NCBI RefSeq assembly: GCF_900115095.1
Contig: NZ_FOVH01000003.1
Span: 664,155-728,154 of the forward strand
Direction of reading: 5' to 3'
DNA from: Actinomadura madurae
GTDB taxonomy: Bacteria; Actinomycetota; Actinomycetes; Streptosporangiales; Streptosporangiaceae
Length of the DNA: 64,000 bases
The notes beneath the pieces are model-generated. The model saw only the letters and a program-made list of their open reading frames with translations, did no database searches and was not told where the DNA came from. The translations under genes were made by a program, and so were the position numbers. Shown here piece by piece: positions 61,912-64,000 of this stretch (its first letter is position 1; each line of letters opens with the position of its first letter).

Positions 61912-63083
61912 GCGACACCGCGATGCAACGGCGGGATCCATCCTTCTACGGCGGCGACGAGCTGCACGCATGGAAGCAGTCCAGGCTGCAGGACGCGATG
62001 GCCGAACACGGCTTCGACGCCCTGGTGTTCACCAAGTCGGAGGCGGTGCGTTATGTCACCGACTTCTACGTCAAGGGCTACCGCCCCTTCATGGACCCCG
62101 AGTACTTCGTCGTCCTCCCCGCGGGTCGCGCTCCGGTCGTCGGGCACACGTCGGGCAGCGACACCTACCGGATCCAGATCAAGTCCGACATCGCCGATCA
62201 TCGCAAGATCTCCGGCGTCGAGAACTGGGCCGCCGAGCTGAGCGCCGTGCTCGGCGACTACGGGATCACCCATGGCCGGATCGGGGTCGATCTGCTGCCG
62301 TTCCAGGTCCACGCGGGACTGCTGGAGCGCCACCCGTCGCTGGAGGTGGTCGATGCCACGTGGCTGTGGACGGAGCTGACCGCCATCAAACATCCCATCG
62401 AGATCGAGTACATCCGGGAGGCCCTGTCCCTGGTGGAGATCGGGCTCTACGCGAGCTTCGAGGCGATCCGTCCGGGGGTCGTGGAGCGTGATGTGGCCGT
62501 TGCCGCCGAGAGCGCCATGCGCGCGGCGGGGTCGGAGATGCAGCCGTTCATGACCGTCGTCGCCTCCGGCCCCAATGCCAGCATGTTCGAGCGCATCGCC
62601 ACCGAGCGGCGCATCCGCACCGGCGAGATGGTGGTGGTCGACATGGGCGCCGTCTACCGGGGCTACACCGGCGATCTCGGCCGGACGGTGTGCGTCGGCC
62701 CGCCGGCCCCCCGGCAACGGGAGGTCTATCAGGTCGCCTACGAATCCATCCAGGCGGCGATATCAGCGGTCCGGCCCGGGGTCACCTGCGCCGACGTCGA
62801 CAGGGCCGCACGGGAGGCCATCGCCGCGCGTGGCTATGCCGACTACGAGCACAAGTTCTCGACCGGGCACCAGCTCGGCTGGGGCCTGCACGGCGAGCCG
62901 CTGATCAACCGGGGCGTGGACCACGAGCTGCGGCCGGGCATGGTGATCTGCCTTGAGCCACGGGTCACGCTGTTCGACGAGCCCGAGATCGGCGGTGCCC
63001 ATCTGGAGGAGGCCGTCCTCGTCACCGAGAACGGCCATGAGCTGCTCAGCCACTGCCGGTTCGAGGAGGCGCTGCTGAACTGA
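61908..63083 (+). CDS. M24 peptidase (Xaa-Pro dipeptidase/creatinase-like)
   Basis: 391 residues from ATG 61908. N-terminal creatinase-type domain (residues ~20-160) and the C-terminal pita-bread domain with metal ligands in VVVDMGAVYRGYTGDLGRT (two Asp), FSTGHQLGWGLHGEP (His), CLEPRV (Glu) and HLEEAVLV (Glu). All five ligands are present, so it is a metallopeptidase rather than creatinase. Last gene of the tct operon; may hydrolyse a dipeptide-like intermediate. Confidence 0.9.
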   Translation: MSDTAMQRRDPSFYGGDELHAWKQSRLQDAMAEHGFDALVFTKSEAVRYVTDFYVKGYRPFMDPEYFVVLPAGRAPVVGHTSGSDTYRIQIKSDIADHRKISGVENWAAELSAVLGDYGITHGRIGVDLLPFQVHAGLLERHPSLEVVDATWLWTELTAIKHPIEIEYIREALSLVEIGLYASFEAIRPGVVERDVAVAAESAMRAAGSEMQPFMTVVASGPNASMFERIATERRIRTGEMVVVDMGAVYRGYTGDLGRTVCVGPPAPRQREVYQVAYESIQAAISAVRPGVTCADVDRAAREAIAARGYADYEHKFSTGHQLGWGLHGEPLINRGVDHELRPGMVICLEPRVTLFDEPEIGGAHLEEAVLVTENGHELLSHCRFEEALLN

Positions 63084-63101
63084 CACCGCGTCGGCGGCGA
63101 A

Positions 63102-63131
63102 GGCGCCGGTCCCCCCGGGGAGACCGGCGCC
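63102..63131 (+). terminator. Terminator of the tct operon
   Basis: ggcgccggtc (63102-63111) pairs with gaccggcgcc (63122-63131), 10-nt loop of mostly C then G; it begins 18 bp after the peptidase stop. Outer bases (cgtcgg/cgacgcg) extend it imperfectly. The desaturase gene converges from the right. Confidence 0.75.
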
Positions 63132-63198
63132 GACGCGACGAGGGCCCGGTCCGGGCGGCGCTCGGTCCAGGGCTCGGTCGAGGTGCGGCCTGCGGCCC

Positions 63199-64000
63199 CT
63201 AGCGCAGCGGCTCGCCGATCTGCCGCATGTGACCAAGGGCCTCCCGGTAGGACGCCACCAGCCCGGTCTCGGTGTAGGGGACGCCGACCGCGGCGCAGTG
63301 CTCGCGGACCATCGGCTGCATTTTGCGCAGGTTGCAGCGGGGGACGCCGGGGAACAGATGGTGCTCGATCTGGTAGTTCAGCCCGCCCATCACCCAGTCG
63401 GTCACCGGGCCACCGCGCACGTTGCGGGAGGTCAGCACCTGCCGGCGCAGATGACCCCACCGCTGCCCCGGCTCCGGCATCGCCATCCCCTTGTGGTTGG
63501 GCGCGAACACCGCACCCAGATGCAGCCCGAACAGCGCATGCTGCACCACCATCAACACCACCGCCTTCTCCACCGGCAGCAGCGACAACGCCAGCACCAG
63601 ATACCCGACCGCATGCGCGACCAGCAGACCACCCTCCACCACCCGGTCACGGCGTGAACGCCCCCGCAAGAACAGCACACTGCCGACCTTGAGGTTCACC
63701 CCCTCCAGCGTCAGCAACGGGAAGAACAACACCGCCTGGTGCCGCACCACCCACCGCAGCACACCCCGCTGCCGCCCCGCCTGCTCCGCCGTCCACGCCA
63801 GCACACCCTCCCCCACATCAGGATCCTTCCCGACATGATTCGGGTTCGCGTGATGACGATTGTGCTTATCGCTCCACCACCCGTGCCCCATCCCCAGCAG
63901 CAGATTCCCCAGCACCAACCCCAGCCACCGATTCACCCGCGCACTCCGCGCGATCTGCCGATGCCCCGCGTCATGACCCAGAAACCCCGTCCGCGCCGCC
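63199..64000 (-). CDS. Membrane fatty acid desaturase (5' end outside window)
   Basis: The 3' 267 codons; the frame runs off the right edge. Three His boxes are seen: GHDAGHRQI, KHNRHHANPN and YQIEHHLFP, the QxxHH third box typical of front-end/acyl-lipid desaturases, which bind a di-iron centre. Hydrophobic pairs lie between boxes two and three (VLFFPLLTLEGVNLKVG..., VVLMVVQHALFGLHLG). Introduces a double bond into membrane fatty acids, probably for fluidity control. Confidence 0.92.
   Translation of the reverse strand, partial: AARTGFLGHDAGHRQIARSARVNRWLGLVLGNLLLGMGHGWWSDKHNRHHANPNHVGKDPDVGEGVLAWTAEQAGRQRGVLRWVVRHQAVLFFPLLTLEGVNLKVGSVLFLRGRSRRDRVVEGGLLVAHAVGYLVLALSLLPVEKAVVLMVVQHALFGLHLGAVFAPNHKGMAMPEPGQRWGHLRRQVLTSRNVRGGPVTDWVMGGLNYQIEHHLFPGVPRCNLRKMQPMVREHCAAVGVPYTETGLVASYREALGHMRQIGEPLR

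Overview
The window is very GC-rich, gene-dense DNA from a filamentous-type actinomycete, most likely a streptomycete relative such as Streptosporangiales/Actinomadura (the rank below phylum is inference). Supporting signs are GC-saturated third codon positions, GTG/TTG starts, leaderless -10/ATG spacings, a mycothiol gene (mshB), an LCP protein, PadR/MarR/TetR-gated exporters, a PASTA-less secreted-tail Ser/Thr kinase, and three XRE/DUF397/HATPase modules of the type found in sporulating actinomycetes.

Layout. 1-3.3 kb: end of a first succinate dehydrogenase/fumarate reductase operon (membrane subunit, flavoprotein, iron-sulfur) closed by a strong hairpin. 3.5-5.3 kb: Crp and LysR regulators. 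5.3-10.2 kb: an accessory island holding two partly decayed copies of one module (marR, snoaL-like, HATPase, XRE, DUF397) on either side of an ImmA/IrrE-type regulator-protease coupled to a PIN-like protein. 10.2-13.4 kb: a cyclase-like/TPR protein with a coupled unknown partner, then an arginase-fold protein. 13.4-16.9 kb: a second, complete succinate dehydrogenase operon (sdhCAB). 17-27.3 kb: response regulator-PP2C phosphatase, a heterodimeric ABC exporter with complementary dead sites, an S9 peptidase, a Ser/Thr kinase, mshB and a small membrane protein. 27.3-38.5 kb: padR-MFS, LCP, ornithine aminotransferase with divergent Lrp, RraA-like, secreted M6 protease, secreted unknown, and a tetR/MFS pair.

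38.6-46.1 kb is the most remarkable locus: a tightly coupled four-gene operon on the minus strand (Trypco1 small protein, trypsin-EAD-VMAP-C, MoxR AAA+, and a 1506-residue SAV_2336-type protein). The large protein appears to be assembled from a vWA-like domain plus type VII secretion-like ATPase parts: two dead EccC-like domains, a dead EccA/CbbX-like AAA domain, and one intact P-loop ATPase. It has the hallmarks of an NTP-dependent, protease-armed conflict or signalling system.

46.1-49 kb: an SsuABC/TauABC-type uptake operon. 49-57 kb: mixed accessory genes, including a third XRE/DUF397/HATPase module, a broken hydrolase and a MmyB-type regulator interrupted by an amber codon. 57-63.1 kb: an operon of a TctA-TctB fusion, TctC, an AsnC regulator, a threonine-aldolase-like enzyme and an M24 peptidase, with a palindromic operator over its promoter and a terminator at its end. 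This looks like a self-regulated uptake and breakdown pathway. The window ends inside a fatty acid desaturase gene. No rRNA, tRNA, CRISPR array or insertion sequence was recognised.
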